This document shows positions 5,842 to 7,157 of a stretch of DNA of 7,157 nt, piece after piece. Source of the stretch: JADHUC01 sp964617665 (GTDB lineage Bacteria > Planctomycetota > Planctomycetia > Pirellulales > Pirellulaceae); NCBI GenBank assembly GCA_964617665.1, contig CAZUAH010000676.1:1-7157 (forward strand), read 5' to 3'. A model generated the notes under the pieces. The model ran no database searches. It was not told the DNA's origin and saw only the letters and a list, made by a program, of their open reading frames with translations. The position numbers were made by a program, and so were the translations under genes. Each line of letters begins with the position of its first letter. The first letter of the stretch is position 1.

Positions 5842-6897
5842 TCAGTATTCCCGCGCAGCTTGATACATGGCCAATATGTTCTCTGTGGGGATATCTGCTT
5901 GAAAGTTGTGCGTCGGACCAAGAAAGAAACCGCCGCCCGGCGCCATCACGTCGATCAGTTCGCGCACGGCCTCAGTGACTTGACTCGGCGTGCCTCGCGG
6001 CAACAGTTCCTGCTCGTCGACGCCGCCTGAAAAGCAGAGACTCTCGCCGAACTCGGCCTTCAGCTCCGCTGGCACCATGCCAGCAGCCTTCACTTGCAGC
6101 GGATCCAGTACGTCGACACCCACTTCGATCAACTCCGGGATCAATTCCCGCACCGCTCCGCAACAGTGTTGATAGTAATACGAGCCGTGACGTTTTGCGA
6201 CGCGGCTCATCGCGACTAGTGTCGGGCGGATGAATTCGTGCCACTGGGGCTTCCCGAACAACAGGCCGCGCTGTGTGCCGTAATCCTCGCCAATGCGAAA
6301 GAAGTCGATCCGATCGCCCGCCACATCGTACAGTCGTTCGATGAACTCCAGGTTGAAGGCAAGGATCCGCTCGACCAGTGCGTGGAAGAAGCCCGGATTG
6401 ACCAGCATGTCCGTCAGTGTCCGTTCCATGCCCACCAGAAACTGGATCGTAGCCAGCACGCCCGGCGACGCCACGCCGGGGGCCGTCATGATCGCGTAGT
6501 GGCGATACTGCTGAAGCTGTGCGTCGACCGCCTCGAAGTCGAACCATTCGAGTTTCGGCCAGGGATAATCGTCGAGCGAAGCAGGATCTTCCATGTCGGC
6601 CAATGGAAAGGCAACCGGCTCCCACTGCCCGCCGTGGCCGGCTTCGATCCACGCGTATTCCACGCCCCAGATATCTCGTCGAAGCCCGGTCGCTTCACAC
6701 TCCAACGATGGACCCACGTAAGCCGGTTCCACCCAGCGGAAATCGATCTGGAGCAGTTCGAGCAGTTCATCTCGGCTCTGAAGTCCGAGGTCGCGTCGCA
6801 GCCGAGCGTCCACATCGGGCACGTCGCGATAGAACAGCGGTACGCGATCCGGCTCTTGGTGCCGCACTGCTCGAAGCACTTGTTCGCGCGGGGTCAA
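5842..6897 (-). CDS. Uroporphyrinogen decarboxylase-like (UroD/MtaA superfamily) protein
   Basis: The 351-residue product has no signal peptide and is likely cytoplasmic. It opens with TPREQVLRAVRHQEPDRVPL (residues 2-21), the hallmark UroD-superfamily start. Further family motifs are HCCGAVRELIPELIEVGVDV (244-263), then DPLQ, SGGVDEQELLP (290-300) and GPTHNFQADIPTENILAMY (327-345). The superfamily includes true HemE, which makes coproporphyrinogen, and the MtaA/MtbA/CmuA enzymes, which move methyl groups between corrinoid proteins and thiols using zinc held by H-x-C plus a later Cys. Here H244-x-C246 is kept. The later Cys appears to be replaced by H330, judging from a remembered alignment. 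The genomic setting between a sulfatase and a glycosidase argues against haem synthesis. A role in methyl transfer from a methylated sugar or methoxy compound is possible but unproven. The start is TTG, chosen by the GGAGG upstream and by the family N-terminus; the stop is TGA. Confidence 0.9.
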   Translation of the reverse strand: MTPREQVLRAVRHQEPDRVPLFYRDVPDVDARLRRDLGLQSRDELLELLQIDFRWVEPAYVGPSLECEATGLRRDIWGVEYAWIEAGHGGQWEPVAFPLADMEDPASLDDYPWPKLEWFDFEAVDAQLQQYRHYAIMTAPGVASPGVLATIQFLVGMERTLTDMLVNPGFFHALVERILAFNLEFIERLYDVAGDRIDFFRIGEDYGTQRGLLFGKPQWHEFIRPTLVAMSRVAKRHGSYYYQHCCGAVRELIPELIEVGVDVLDPLQVKAAGMVPAELKAEFGESLCFSGGVDEQELLPRGTPSQVTEAVRELIDVMAPGGGFFLGPTHNFQADIPTENILAMYQAAREY

Positions 6898-6903
6898 TTC
6901 GTT

Positions 6904-6908
6904 CCTCC
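6904..6908 (-). promoter_or_regulatory. Strong Shine-Dalgarno fixing a TTG start
   Basis: On the minus strand the sequence reads ACGGAGGAACGAATTGACC. GGAGG sits 6 nt before TTG, and translation from that TTG gives MTPREQVLRA, the expected N-terminus of a UroD-like protein. There is no ATG nearby in frame. The site lies in the 19-nt gap after the sulfatase stop. Confidence 0.85.
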
Positions 6909-6916
6909 GTCGCTAT

Positions 6917-7157
6917 TCAATTAGCAAAGAAATACTCAGGGTAGGTCAGATTCAGGCGTGACTTGATTGCTTCACCGTCAACAAAGCAGGCGTCCACTTC
7001 AGACTTCAATCGCTTGAGATTGCCCGAGTCGAGTAACGGGTCTTTCGTTCGGACGCGCCAGGCGGCAAGTTGCTCCTTCAACTCCGTCAACACCGCGGCA
7101 TGTTCAGCATCCGCCGCCAGATTGTGAAACTCGTAGGGATCATTTCGCAGATCGTAC
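6917..7157 (-). CDS. Sulfatase, C-terminal fragment (5' end outside window)
   Basis: Only the last 79 residues and a TGA stop are present; the first base in the window is the third base of a codon. The fragment opens with YDLRNDPYEFHNLAAD, which matches the conserved tail of type I (formylglycine) sulfatases (LYDL..DP.E..NLA). It is followed by an amphipathic helix with an AAWR segment and then RTKDPLLD, as in the C-terminal subdomain of heparan-N-sulfatase-like and other polysaccharide sulfatases. The active-site C/S-x-P-S-R motif and metal ligands would lie upstream, so neither substrate nor catalytic competence can be judged. Family knowledge says these enzymes hydrolyse sulfate esters or sulfamates of sugars and are usually exported. 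The gene ends only 19 nt before the UroD-like start, which suggests one transcript. The family call is fairly sure; the subfamily is not. Confidence 0.88.
   Translation of the reverse strand, partial: YDLRNDPYEFHNLAADAEHAAVLTELKEQLAAWRVRTKDPLLDSGNLKRLKSEVDACFVDGEAIKSRLNLTYPEYFFAN

Noticed and set aside
5652..5921. Longer start for the glycosidase, adding up to 90 residues and overlapping the UroD-like gene
   Set aside because: The added residues are hydrophilic and partly encoded by a palindrome. They would bury the signal peptide inside the protein. The ATG at 5649-5651 has GGAG at good spacing.
5842..6897. Assignment as haem-pathway HemE
   Set aside because: The H-C-C-G motif, the THN..AD segment and the sulfatase/glycosidase context fit the non-haem branch of the superfamily better.

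Overview
The window looks like a piece of a Planctomycetota (PVC group) chromosome, probably a Pirellulales-like free-living polysaccharide degrader. This is inferred from gene content: the tail of a sulfatase, a uroporphyrinogen-decarboxylase-like protein of the non-haem type, a secreted clan GH-D-like glycosidase, and a very long secreted protein joining a methyltransferase-type domain to PQQ-like beta-propeller repeats. To my recollection that last architecture is typical of planctomycetes. The DNA is moderately GC-rich. No rRNA, tRNA, CRISPR array, transposase or phage gene is visible.

All four genes lie on the minus strand, so transcription runs from high to low coordinates: the C-terminal end of a sulfatase (6917-7157, cut by the window edge); a 19-nt gap; a UroD-like protein that starts with TTG behind a strong Shine-Dalgarno (5842-6897); a 190-nt spacer carrying a GC-rich palindrome; a secreted alpha-galactosidase-like protein (3381-5651); a 56-nt gap; and the 1072-residue methyltransferase/propeller protein (106-3324). 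The last 105 bases hold no convincing gene or terminator. Long open frames on the plus strand inside these genes are treated as coding shadows.

The layout suggests a carbohydrate-use operon. The sulfatase would remove sulfate esters and the glycosidase would cleave alpha-linked (perhaps galactosidic) residues outside the cytoplasm. The UroD-like enzyme, which has no signal peptide, may handle a methyl group in the cytoplasm, since relatives transfer methyl groups to or from corrinoid or thiol carriers. The propeller protein could bind or sense something in the periplasm. The joint role is inference; only the family assignments rest on sequence motifs.

The least ordinary structure is a set of three short arrays of degenerate 7-bp tandem repeats inside the propeller gene. 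Two of them are mirror images and bracket the PGG motif of the methyltransferase domain; the third lies in the linker between the two propeller blocks. They look like heptanucleotide repeat elements that have become coding sequence. Other points of interest are a methyltransferase-type fold on an exported protein, a His/Cys-rich segment in the same protein, and an altered metal-ligand pattern in the UroD-like protein.
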